Below are positions 1 through 6,432 of a stretch of DNA of 14,158 nucleotides, in pieces. The stretch comes from Pseudomonas sp. (GTDB lineage Bacteria; Pseudomonadota; Gammaproteobacteria; Pseudomonadales; Pseudomonadaceae): contig DQGF01000532.1 of NCBI GenBank assembly GCA_003525045.1, positions 1,820-15,977 of the forward strand. The letters run 5' to 3'. The position numbers and the translations under genes are program-made. The notes below the pieces were generated by a model, which saw only the letters and a program-made list of their open reading frames with translations, was not told the origin of the DNA and did not search any database. The first letter of the stretch is position 1; the number at the start of each line of letters is the position of its first letter.

Positions 1-7
1 ACTCCCT

Positions 8-29
8 CTTCGCGAGCAGGCTCCCACAG
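8..29. repeat. Partial REP-like arm
   Basis: This short stretch ends in GGCTCCCACAG and begins CTTCGCGAGCA. It matches the right arm of the repeat at 11134-11155 and its flank, with about four bases missing in the middle. No partner arm is visible, and it would lie upstream of the window if it exists. It is probably a decayed REP copy just before the first gene. Confidence 0.45.
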
Positions 30-56
30 TTGAATTCCGTTGCCTGGAAGATTTCG

Positions 57-848
57 ATGACTCAAGACATCGCTGAATTACTGATGTACGTCGCCCCCGA
101 GCCGATCCACCAGGCCAATGAGCGCTGGCTGACGCGCATCTTCGAGCGACTCGGCACCCTGCGCCGCGACGCCGAAGCCCTGTCGCTGATGGACCTCTGG
201 CTGTCCCCGCAGTTGCTGCTGACGCAAACCTGCGGCTACCCGCTGATGACGCAACTGCGCGGTCAAGTCCGGGTCCTCGGTCGCCCTCGCTACGAACTGC
301 CGGACAGCCACGGTGGCAATCATTGCAGCCTGCTGCTGAGTCGCGCCGATGATTCACGGCGGACCTTGCCGGCGTTTCGCGCCAGCCGCGCTGTGATCAA
401 CGGCGAAGACTCCAACAGCGGCATGAACCTGCTGCGCCATCGCCTGGCGCCGTTGCATCGGGACGGGCAATTCTTTGCCGGGGTGAGCATCAGTGGCAGC
501 CACCGCGAAAGCCTGCGTTGGCTGCGTGAAGATAAAGCCGACCTGGCGGCCATCGACAGCGTGACCTTTGCCTACCTGGCTCGACACGCCGACGCAGAAG
601 TGGCCGGCCTGCGCGTCATCGCTCGCAGTGCCTTCAGTCCGACCTTGCCGTACATCACCGCCAGGTCGGTGACAGATGAAAGGGCTGAAGAGCTTCGGCA
701 GGTGATGAACAAGACGTTGCTGGAGTTGCCTGAGGTGATTGAAATTCTCGGTCTGCAAGAGGTGCTGCCGGCCAGCGAGAGCGACTATCAGATCGTGCTC
801 GATTATCAGCAGGAGGCTGAGGTGTTGGGATTTGGGCGATTGCGTTGA
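57..848 (+). CDS. PhnD-like substrate-binding protein (PhnD/SsuA/transferrin type)
   Basis: The 264-residue product resembles PhnD-like phosphate/phosphonate-type binding proteins. Typical parts are the SRAVINGEDSNSGMN stretch (about 115-129), the later FAGVSISGSHRESLRWL segment with DLAAIDSVTFAYLAR, and a lobe with LPYITARS. The ATG at 57 is preferred because GGAAG sits six bases upstream; the in-frame TTG at 30 lies in repeat-like sequence. No hydrophobic signal peptide is visible, so periplasmic export is doubtful and the protein may act in the cytosol or be a diverged relative. No transporter permease or ATPase lies beside it here, although the upstream side is cut off. The ligand cannot be told from sequence. 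Confidence 0.85.
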   Translation: MTQDIAELLMYVAPEPIHQANERWLTRIFERLGTLRRDAEALSLMDLWLSPQLLLTQTCGYPLMTQLRGQVRVLGRPRYELPDSHGGNHCSLLLSRADDSRRTLPAFRASRAVINGEDSNSGMNLLRHRLAPLHRDGQFFAGVSISGSHRESLRWLREDKADLAAIDSVTFAYLARHADAEVAGLRVIARSAFSPTLPYITARSVTDERAEELRQVMNKTLLELPEVIEILGLQEVLPASESDYQIVLDYQQEAEVLGFGRLR

Positions 849-858
849 CTGAAGGATT

Positions 859-959
859 TTTCGCGGGCAAGCCTCGCTCCTACAGAGGTCGCGTCGATCC
901 ACAATCCCACAATCCCACAATCGCCACCAAACCTGTAGGAGCGAGGCTTGCCCGCGAAA
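859..959. repeat. REPIN-like element, perfect 27-bp inverted repeat
   Basis: The arms at 859-885 and 933-959 are perfect reverse complements, with a 47-base spacer. The arm contains GCAAGCCTCGCTCCTACAG. The spacer carries a short tandem repeat of CCCACAAT, nearly three copies across 899-921. Size and form fit the paired REP (REPIN) elements of Pseudomonas that are mobilised by RAYT proteins. The same arm occurs at 7789-7879. It lies just after the end of the PhnD-like gene and could fold into a long hairpin in RNA. Confidence 0.9.
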
Positions 960-1103
960 GCGATGGCATGATCGGCATAAATCTTAAATTCCTAAACGGA
1001 ATATAAAAATGCATTCTAAGTATTATTAAAGAATAAGGCTCCTTGCTAGGATTCGCCTCACCGGACCACCGGACATTCAGCGACCCTGACCCCTGGAGCC
1101 TCT
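960..1103 (+). promoter_or_regulatory. AT-rich leader upstream of the sigma factor gene
   Basis: About 70 bases around 975-1040 are far richer in A and T than the flanks. They include the 8-base palindrome AATGCATT at 1008-1015 and the small inverted repeat TTCC/GGAA at 989-1001. This is the likely promoter region for the sigma factor operon. I could not place a convincing -35/-10 pair or Fur box in it, so the control signal stays open. Confidence 0.3.
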
Positions 1104-1646
1104 ATGTCCGGCACCGACTCATCCCATCGCAATGACGTGGGCGGATTGTTCCGCGCCCATTACGCCTGGCTGTGCGCAAGGTTGCGCCGGCATCTGGGGG
1201 CCAACCCCAACGTCGAAGACATCGCTGCCGAAACATTCATGCAGCTGCTCGAATCACCGGGGCTGACCCCGATCCGCGAGCCTCGCGCTTTGCTCACCAC
1301 CATCGCCCGCCGGTTGATCTATCAGCTCTGGCGCCGCCGCGACCTGGAACGCCAAAACCTCGAACAGTTGCAACACCTCGATCAGCAGCAAACGTGGTCG
1401 CCCGAGGAACTGCTGCAACTGACCCAGGCGCTGCATGGCCTCGACCGCACGCTTGAGCGCTTGCCGGGCAAGGTCCGGGCAACTTTCCTGTTGTCCCGAC
1501 TTGACGGTCTGACCTACCCGCAGATCGCCGCCGAACTGGGCATTTCCCAACGCTCGGTCAGCGTCTACATGACCCGCTCACAGGCACTGTGCGCCCAGCA
1601 CAGCGCCAACGAACCCTTGAACCGCCTGACCCGGAGGTCCACATGA
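1104..1646 (+). CDS. ECF sigma factor, FecI-like
   Basis: This is a 180-residue RNA polymerase sigma factor of the extracytoplasmic function type. Region 2 spans about residues 13-80 (LFRAHYAWLCARLRRHLG, then VEDIAAETFMQLLES and LLTTIARRLIYQLWRRRD). Region 4 spans about 104-162, with the helix-turn-helix LTYPQIAAELGISQRSVSVY. Spacing and motifs match FecI-type factors, which usually direct iron or siderophore uptake genes. GGAG stands six bases before the ATG. Its stop codon overlaps the next start (ATGA at 1643-1646), so the downstream binding protein is probably translationally coupled. A FecR-type anti-sigma and a TonB receptor, the usual partners, are absent downstream. The target promoters are unknown. 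Confidence 0.92.
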   Translation: MSGTDSSHRNDVGGLFRAHYAWLCARLRRHLGANPNVEDIAAETFMQLLESPGLTPIREPRALLTTIARRLIYQLWRRRDLERQNLEQLQHLDQQQTWSPEELLQLTQALHGLDRTLERLPGKVRATFLLSRLDGLTYPQIAAELGISQRSVSVYMTRSQALCAQHSANEPLNRLTRRST

Positions 1647-2656
1647 GATCGATCAAAACCCTGCTCGGCAGTTCGCTGCTGGTCCTGAGCCTTGTGACTT
1701 TCCAAGTGCCTGCAGCGGAAAAAGCCGCGCCCATTCACTTCGGCGACATCACTTGGGAAAGTGGCAGCCTGATCACCGAGATTTTGCGGTTGATCGTCGA
1801 GAAGGGTTACGGATACCCGACCGATACCTTGCCCGGCAGCACTGTCAGCCTCGAAGCGGCACTGGCCAAGAACGACATTCAAGTGATCGGCGAAGAATGG
1901 GCCGGGCGCAGTCCCGCCTGGGTCAAGGCCGCCGCCGAAGGCAAGGTGTTTGGTCTGGGCGATACAGTCAAAGGCGCCACCGAAGGCTGGTGGGTGCCGG
2001 AATACGTGATCAAGGGCGACCCGGAACGCGGAATCAAACCCCTGGCACCGGAGTTGAAATCCGTTGCCGACCTGGCGCGCTACAAGGACGTGTTCCGCGA
2101 CCCCGAAGACCCAAGCCGCGGACGCTTCCTCAACAGCCCCACCGGCTGGACCTCGGAGATCGTCAACAGCCAGAAACTCAAGGCCTATGCCCTGACTGAC
2201 AGCTTCGTCAACTTTCGCACCGGCTCCGGCGCGGCGCTGGATGCCGAGGTGGCATCGTCGATCCGTCGTGGCAAACCGGTGCTGTTCTACTATTGGTCAC
2301 CGACCCCGCTGCTCGGTCGCTTCAAACTGGTGAAGCTGGACGAACCGCCGTTCGACGCCGAAGCCTGGAAGACCCTGGCCGACGCCAACAACCCGAATCC
2401 AAAAGGCACCCGTTCGATGCCGGCGAGCCTGGCCATTGGCGTGTCCGCGCCGTTCAAGGCGCAGTACCCGGATTTGGTTGTGTTCTTTGAGAAGGTCGAC
2501 TTGCCGATTGATCTGCTGAACAGGACCCTGGGGCAGATGAGTGAAAAACGCCAGCCACCGCGGCAGGTGGCCGAAACGTTTTTGCGCGAACAGCCGCAGA
2601 TCTGGAACGCTTGGGTGCCATCGGACGTGGCTATCAAGGTGGGCGCCAGTCTGTAA
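1643..2656 (+). CDS. Secreted ProX/OpuAC-type ABC substrate-binding protein
   Basis: The start is the ATG at 1643 that overlaps the sigma factor stop; CCGGAGG just upstream serves as ribosome-binding site. The 337-residue product begins with a signal peptide (MRSIKTLLGSSLLVLSLVTF, cleavage probably near VPAA, residue 25). The mature part resembles glycine-betaine-type OpuAC/ProX proteins: IHFGDITWESGSL, PGSTVSLEAALAKNDIQVIG, EEWAGRS, then EGWWVPEYVIKG. Trp38, Trp86, Trp116 and Trp117 could supply an aromatic box for a quaternary amine, but the ligand is inference. No permease or ATPase is adjacent, so it either serves a distant transporter or acts as a sensor linked to the sigma factor. Confidence 0.88.
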   Translation: MRSIKTLLGSSLLVLSLVTFQVPAAEKAAPIHFGDITWESGSLITEILRLIVEKGYGYPTDTLPGSTVSLEAALAKNDIQVIGEEWAGRSPAWVKAAAEGKVFGLGDTVKGATEGWWVPEYVIKGDPERGIKPLAPELKSVADLARYKDVFRDPEDPSRGRFLNSPTGWTSEIVNSQKLKAYALTDSFVNFRTGSGAALDAEVASSIRRGKPVLFYYWSPTPLLGRFKLVKLDEPPFDAEAWKTLADANNPNPKGTRSMPASLAIGVSAPFKAQYPDLVVFFEKVDLPIDLLNRTLGQMSEKRQPPRQVAETFLREQPQIWNAWVPSDVAIKVGASL

Positions 2657-2670
2657 ACCGCAGCGATTGA

Positions 2671-3321
2671 CTACCATGGGTATGGTTTGAAGAGGACGCT
2701 TACCATTGCGTTGTCAGGTTTTAACGAAGCTCGAAAAATAAACTCCGGTGGTGGTGCGTGTTGTGTTGAGTGCTCGATAGCAAATGGGCAGCACCCGCCT
2801 CCAATATCGTCAAGCATAGTGTTGGCCATGACCATTTGGCCTCCGCCGTTTGGCTGTGATGCTCCACCGATGGCAACGTAGAAAAAATTGTTGTTGTGTT
2901 TCCAGGATGAAATTTTGTTGCTCATGTCGTATTGCGCGAGGTTCTCAGTGTGGCCGCTTTCAGACGGGTAGCTTCTAAGTGATAATTTTTTTCCAGTGTA
3001 ATTTACGTGCTCCCAGAAACACACATAACCAAAGTCGCAAGTCGTGTTTGGGATGTTTGAGACCGCAAATGTGATCACTGCATCCCCGTTGTTATAGGCA
3101 ATCTGAGTAGAACTGATCTGCTGACCGCCATTTTTACGAAGTAACTGCGTGTCGATCTTTTTTTGAGTTTCGACTTTCTGCCGCTCCGTCATCGACGGAG
3201 CAAATAAAGTGAATTGGCCCGATGCTTCGGACTCTTGCGCTACACCGATCAGGGGTATGGCGAAACTTGCGATCGCCATGACGCCTGATGTAATTCTGCA
3301 AATCATTGATACTATTTTCAT
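2671..3321 (-). CDS. Secreted peptidase inhibitor I36-like (crystallin-fold) protein
   Basis: This 216-residue protein starts with a signal peptide (about residues 1-28, ending LIGVAQ). GGAG lies upstream of the ATG. Residues about 95-145 match the inhibitor I36/beta-gamma-crystallin pattern: CDFGYVCFWEHVNYTGKKL, then NLAQYDMSNKISSWKHNNN. Cys95 and Cys101 could form a disulfide. A further 70 residues follow, Gly- and Pro-rich, with a Cys177-Cys178 pair (GGGCCPF), and I do not recognise that part. Two 60-base lines that I counted have 47% and 38% GC, against 67% in a line from the xenB gene. The gene is therefore probably a transferred accessory gene. It converges on the binding-protein gene with a 14-base gap. 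Inhibitor activity is not proven. Confidence 0.75.
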   Translation of the reverse strand: MKIVSMICRITSGVMAIASFAIPLIGVAQESEASGQFTLFAPSMTERQKVETQKKIDTQLLRKNGGQQISSTQIAYNNGDAVITFAVSNIPNTTCDFGYVCFWEHVNYTGKKLSLRSYPSESGHTENLAQYDMSNKISSWKHNNNFFYVAIGGASQPNGGGQMVMANTMLDDIGGGCCPFAIEHSTQHAPPPEFIFRASLKPDNAMVSVLFKPYPW

Positions 3322-3688
3322 ACGCTGCTCCGGTCCTTCTTTGCATTGAAACGCGATAAATGAATGGCAAACGATGCCTCTCCAATCCAGATTTCTCTCG
3401 GATCAAACGCCTTGTCGAACGATTGTCTGAAATGACATGAAACGCACGCCACATGTTTTATTGGACAACATGAGGAATCGAAGAAAAGGATCGCTCAGGG
3501 CTCGGAAGATATCTACTGACGGAAGTAACAGGTCGCGTTTAAGTCAGAAGTAGCCAGCGCGCATGATGCTTGGTTACTTATGAAAACATCAGGAGTTGAA
3601 GAACGGGGCGGGAGAGGTGATCCAACTCGACGTTGCTGTTGAACTGATACTGGCGCAGCTCCTACAGGGGCGCGTCGTTTCAATACCG
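3322..3688. other. Intergenic stretch without a convincing gene
   Basis: No open frame here has a believable product on either strand. The first 200 bases keep the low GC of the neighbouring I36-like gene and must hold its promoter, but I could not identify -35/-10 boxes. A small inverted repeat, CATGTT/AACATG, lies at 3452-3472. A single REP-like half arm lies at 3655-3668. The rest shows nothing recognisable. Confidence 0.5.
3655..3668 (-). repeat. Solitary REP-like half arm
   Basis: On the minus strand this reads CCTGTAGGAGCTGC, the typical outer part of a Pseudomonas REP (CTGTAGGAGC is also found at 933-942). There is no inverted partner nearby, so it is a lone or decayed copy. Confidence 0.4.
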
Positions 3689-3847
3689 TTAAAGCGAGGC
3701 GAGGAACTTGTCGACGACTTGGCTGCCGTCTTTTTCGCCGCTGTCGTTTTCTTTCTCGGCCTGCGCCAGTTTGATTTTGTCCTGCATGCGCTCGGCGATT
3801 TGTTTATAAACCGCCGGGAGGCAGGTCGACCGCAACGAATCAAGCAT
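3689..3847 (-). pseudogene. Possible C-terminal remnant of an unknown protein
   Basis: A 52-codon frame starts at an ATG four bases after the GST gene and ends in TAA. Its product is compositionally protein-like: LPAVYKQIAERMQDKIKLAQ, then a charged stretch and SQVVDKFLASL at the end. The frame stays open upstream into the GST 3' end until a TGA. No ribosome-binding site is evident. It looks either like a small unrecognised gene or like the tail of a longer gene whose 5' part was lost when it was joined to the GST. I do not recognise the family. Confidence 0.35.
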
Positions 3848-3851
3848 TGCC

Positions 3852-4484
3852 TCAAGGCAGGCCGTTGCAGCCGTGTTTCAGAAACCCCGGGCGTTGCGCC
3901 AAGCGCTGGAAGTACTCGTCAATGGCCGGGTAGTCGGGTCGGTCCATCGGCGTCATCAGCCAGCGGTTGACCGACAGCCCGATGACAATGTCGGCCAGGG
4001 TGAATCGTGGCCCGGCGACATAAGCTTTAGTGGCCGCGAGCTGATGTTCGAGGATGCCCATCTTCTGGTTCCAGCCGCGTACGCCGGCGGCAATGTGATG
4101 TGGGTCCTGGAACTCCGGATCCTTGCGCACCAATGCCGTGAACGCATAGCTCCAGGCCGCGTTGAGTTCAGTGGCTTGCCAATCCATCCACTGCTCCACC
4201 CGAGCGCGGGCCGCGGGTTCGTGCGGTAGCAGGTCGGTGTTCTGGTGTTTGCTGGCCAGATAACGGCAGATGGTGTTGGATTCCCACAGCACGCCGGCCT
4301 CATCGATGATCACGGGCACCAGTGCGTTGGGATTGAGCCTGAGAAACTCCGGCGTGTGAGTCGAGGCAAAACCGCCGCCCCAATCCTCACGTTCGTAGGA
4401 AACGCCGAGTTCCTCACAGGTCCATAGGACCTTTCTGACGTTGATGGATGAAGCTTTACCCAGGATCTTCAGTGAGTGTTCCAT
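3852..4484 (-). CDS. Glutathione S-transferase (GstB/YliJ-like)
   Basis: This 210-residue cytosolic enzyme probably conjugates glutathione to electrophiles. The thioredoxin-like N-terminal domain covers about residues 4-80, with KILGKASSINVRKVLWTCEELGV (Ser/Asn in the active-site loop) and the glutathione-binding WESNTICRYLA segment. The all-helical C-terminal domain follows, with RARVEQWMDWQATELN and the conserved FTLADIVIGLSVNRW helix-capping motif. AAGGAG precedes the ATG. Length and motifs fit E. coli YliJ-type GSTs. It lies 86 bases downstream of gntR on the same strand, so some read-through from gntR is possible, but a functional link to gluconate is not evident. The substrate is unknown. 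Confidence 0.9.
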   Translation of the reverse strand: MEHSLKILGKASSINVRKVLWTCEELGVSYEREDWGGGFASTHTPEFLRLNPNALVPVIIDEAGVLWESNTICRYLASKHQNTDLLPHEPAARARVEQWMDWQATELNAAWSYAFTALVRKDPEFQDPHHIAAGVRGWNQKMGILEHQLAATKAYVAGPRFTLADIVIGLSVNRWLMTPMDRPDYPAIDEYFQRLAQRPGFLKHGCNGLP

Positions 4485-4570
4485 TGAGCTACTCCTTCAG
4501 CAGGTCGTAATACGGGTATTCAATAGTGTGCCCGGCAAGGGATGACGGCAAGAACGGGTAGTGGGTGAGG

Positions 4571-5602
4571 CTAAGTACTCTCGCGCACTTTCAACTCAAA
4601 CCCCATGTCCTGCACCGGTTTAGTCACCGAATTCCCCGCCAGCAACGTCAACATCAACTCTGCCGAACGCCGGCCGATGGCTTCGCGTGGCGTGCTGATG
4701 CTGCTCAGGCGCGGGACCATGTGGGCCGAGGCCGGCAGGTCGTTGAAGCCGAGGATCGCTACTTGCTGGGGAATCTTGATGCCGCAGCGCATCGCTTCGA
4801 GCAGTGCGCCCTGGGCCAGGTCGTCGTTGCCGAAGAAGATCGCATCGACGTCAGGATGACTGGCCATCAGTTGCAGAAATAATTCGCCACCCAGTCCGAC
4901 GGAGGAGGCGCGTGGCGTCAGTATTTCCAGGTCCGGGTCATACAAACCGACCTTTTGCAGCGATTTGCGGAAACCTTCGCCGCGCAGCAACGTGCGTTGA
5001 TCCAGTTGCGCGCCGATGTAGGCGAGGCGCTTGCGACCACGGGAGAGCAGATGTTCCGCCGCCGTTTCGCCGGCAGCGAGCTGCGAGAAACCAACGCAGT
5101 TGAGCCCGGCAGCGCTGTCCAGTTCCATCATGTACACGCACGGAATGTTGCTCGCCTCGATCATCCTTCGTGAACTTTCGGTTCTGTCGAAACCCGTCAA
5201 CAGCAAGCCACGAGGCTGATAGGCCATGTAATTACGCAGCAGGTTTTCTTCTTCATCGCGTGAGTAATGGAAGTTGCCGATCAGCACTTCGAAGCCCTTG
5301 GGGCGCAAAACCTGATGAATGGCTTCCAGCGTGTCGATGAACAGCAAGTTCGACAGCGACGGTACCAAAACCACCACTGAATGGCCCTGGGCCGAGGCTA
5401 ACGCGCGGGCAGCAGGGTTGACCACGTAATTGAGGTCGAGGGCGGCTTTCTGGACTTTTTCCACCAGTTCGGTGGCCACCGTGCTGACGCCGCGCAAGGC
5501 GCGGGAGGCGGTGATCGGGCTGACACCGGCCAGGCGTGCGACTTCATTGAGGGTAGGGCGGCCAGTGGTGCGGGTATTTTTATCGTTTTTAGGGGAGGTC
5601 AT
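4571..5602 (-). CDS. gntR: GntR, LacI-family repressor of gluconate genes
   Basis: This 343-residue regulator has a LacI-type helix-turn-helix at about residues 16-40 (TLNEVARLAGVSPITASRAL) and hinge region VNPAARALAS. A periplasmic-binding-like effector domain follows from about 75 to the end (SVVVLVPSLSN, FNDLPASAHMVPRLSSI). The ATG at 5602 is preferred over an upstream in-frame TTG because the protein then matches the usual length of Pseudomonas GntR; the ribosome-binding site is weak. Its divergent position beside gntK and a GntP permease identifies it as the local gluconate repressor, probably released by gluconate or 6-phosphogluconate. A box of the shared 14-mer lies 33 bases upstream of its start, which suggests autoregulation. 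Confidence 0.93.
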   Translation of the reverse strand: MTSPKNDKNTRTTGRPTLNEVARLAGVSPITASRALRGVSTVATELVEKVQKAALDLNYVVNPAARALASAQGHSVVVLVPSLSNLLFIDTLEAIHQVLRPKGFEVLIGNFHYSRDEEENLLRNYMAYQPRGLLLTGFDRTESSRRMIEASNIPCVYMMELDSAAGLNCVGFSQLAAGETAAEHLLSRGRKRLAYIGAQLDQRTLLRGEGFRKSLQKVGLYDPDLEILTPRASSVGLGGELFLQLMASHPDVDAIFFGNDDLAQGALLEAMRCGIKIPQQVAILGFNDLPASAHMVPRLSSISTPREAIGRRSAELMLTLLAGNSVTKPVQDMGFELKVREST

Positions 5603-5634
5603 CGGGCGGCTTGCCAAACAAAATTCAAGGCACT

Positions 5635-5648
5635 AAGGTAGCGCTGTC
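5635..5648 (+). promoter_or_regulatory. GntR operator, site A
   Basis: This is AAGGTAGCGCTGTC, identical to sites B and C, with the palindromic core AGCGCT. It lies 33 bases before the gntR start. On the minus strand a weak TTGCAG / 17 bases / TACCTT promoter would overlap it, consistent with gntR autorepression. Assignment to GntR is inferred from location and repetition. Confidence 0.75.
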
Positions 5649-5784
5649 TCGATGCAGCTGCAAATGCGTGAGCGGGGTCTGCCTGATCCGCGCTTTTTGG
5701 CATTGGGGACGAACATGCTGCAACCCACAAAAAGACAAGAAGGCGTCGGCAACTTCTGCTTTTGCTCGAGTGTCATAACTGGCA

Positions 5785-5798
5785 AAGGTAGCGCTGTC
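5785..5798 (+). promoter_or_regulatory. GntR operator, site B
   Basis: This second identical copy of AAGGTAGCGCTGTC ends 18 bases before the gntK start. A CATAAC at 5774-5779 could be the gntK -10 box. The operator would then cover the transcription start, a classic repressor position. Confidence 0.78.
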
Positions 5799-5816
5799 TG
5801 CGCGCTGAGGTGTTAC

Positions 5817-6350
5817 ATGAATCATCCCATCACCGCCCTGGTCATCATGGGCGTTGCCGGTTGCGGCAAGACTTGCGTCAGCGAGGCCTTGTGCCAACTC
5901 AGCGGCGCGACCGCCATTGAAGGCGACTCCTTTCACCCTGCCGCCAATATCGAAAAGATGAGCGCAGGTATCCCCCTGAATGACGAAGACCGTGCCGGTT
6001 GGCTCGACAGCCTGTGCGATGAACTGCGCCGCATCGACGCCAAGGGTCAACGCCCGGTGCTGACCTGCTCGGCCCTCAAGCACATTTATCGCGAACGACT
6101 GCGCAGCGCCATGCCTGGCCTGGGCTTCGTTTTCCTTGAGCTGACCCCTGAAGTCGCCGCTGATCGTGTTTCCCATCGACCGGGCCACTTCATGCCGTCA
6201 ACGCTGATCGACAGTCAGTTCGCCACGCTCGAATCGCCCGTGGGTGAGCCCTTGACCCTGGCTCTGGACGCTTCGACCCACAGCGTCGACCAACTGGCAA
6301 TGCAGGCGCATGCCTGGTGGCTGGAACATGGCCTGAAGCGCGCGGTATGA
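5817..6350 (+). CDS. gntK: Gluconokinase
   Basis: The enzyme phosphorylates gluconate with ATP to 6-phosphogluconate, which enters the Entner-Doudoroff pathway. The 177-residue product has the P-loop GVAGCGKT (12-19), the gluconokinase stretch EGDSFHPAANIEKMSAG (35-51) followed by PLNDEDRAGWL, TCSALKHIYRERLR (83-96) and HFMPSTLIDSQF. The ATG at 5817 is chosen because GAGGTG lies just before it and the protein then starts right before the P-loop strand. An upstream in-frame extension would run through operator site B. It is divergent from gntR and is followed after 82 bases by the permease gene, probably as one operon. Confidence 0.95.
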   Translation: MNHPITALVIMGVAGCGKTCVSEALCQLSGATAIEGDSFHPAANIEKMSAGIPLNDEDRAGWLDSLCDELRRIDAKGQRPVLTCSALKHIYRERLRSAMPGLGFVFLELTPEVAADRVSHRPGHFMPSTLIDSQFATLESPVGEPLTLALDASTHSVDQLAMQAHAWWLEHGLKRAV

Positions 6351-6362
6351 ATTTGCCTCGAA

Positions 6363-6376
6363 AAGGTAGCGCTGTC
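6363..6376 (+). promoter_or_regulatory. GntR operator, site C
   Basis: This third identical copy of AAGGTAGCGCTGTC lies in the 82-base gap between gntK and the permease gene. It implies a GntR-controlled internal promoter or a roadblock, so the permease may be regulated apart from gntK. Confidence 0.7.
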
Positions 6377-6402
6377 CTGATGGCTTGCGAATTACCCGCT
6401 TT

Positions 6403-6416
6403 AATAACAACAACAA
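6403..6416 (+). promoter_or_regulatory. Candidate Hfq/Crc catabolite-repression motif
   Basis: The run AATAACAACAACAA is an unbroken series of AAN triplets, ending just before the AGGAG ribosome-binding site of the permease gene. Hfq with Crc binds AANAANAA motifs near start sites in Pseudomonas to block translation when preferred carbon sources are present. Control of this gene by Hfq/Crc is inferred from the motif and its position. Confidence 0.6.
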
Positions 6417-6432
6417 CCAGGAGACACCCCTA

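Noticed and set aside
899..921. CRISPR-like short repeats
   Set aside because: The units are eight bases long and contiguous, without spacers and without cas genes.
985..1035. Fur box before the FecI-like sigma gene
   Set aside because: The region is AT-rich and partly palindromic, but I could not align it to the 19-base Fur consensus well enough to call it.
2657..2670. Terminator between the binding protein and the I36-like gene
   Set aside because: The 14-base gap has no stem-loop with a T-run on either strand.
3134..3454. 106-codon minus-strand frame overlapping the start of the I36-like gene
   Set aside because: It overlaps the signal peptide region in another frame, has no family resemblance and no ribosome-binding site.
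3596..3970. 124-codon plus-strand frame over the GST 3' end
   Set aside because: It is antisense to the GST gene and the tail fragment, and its product is not recognisable.
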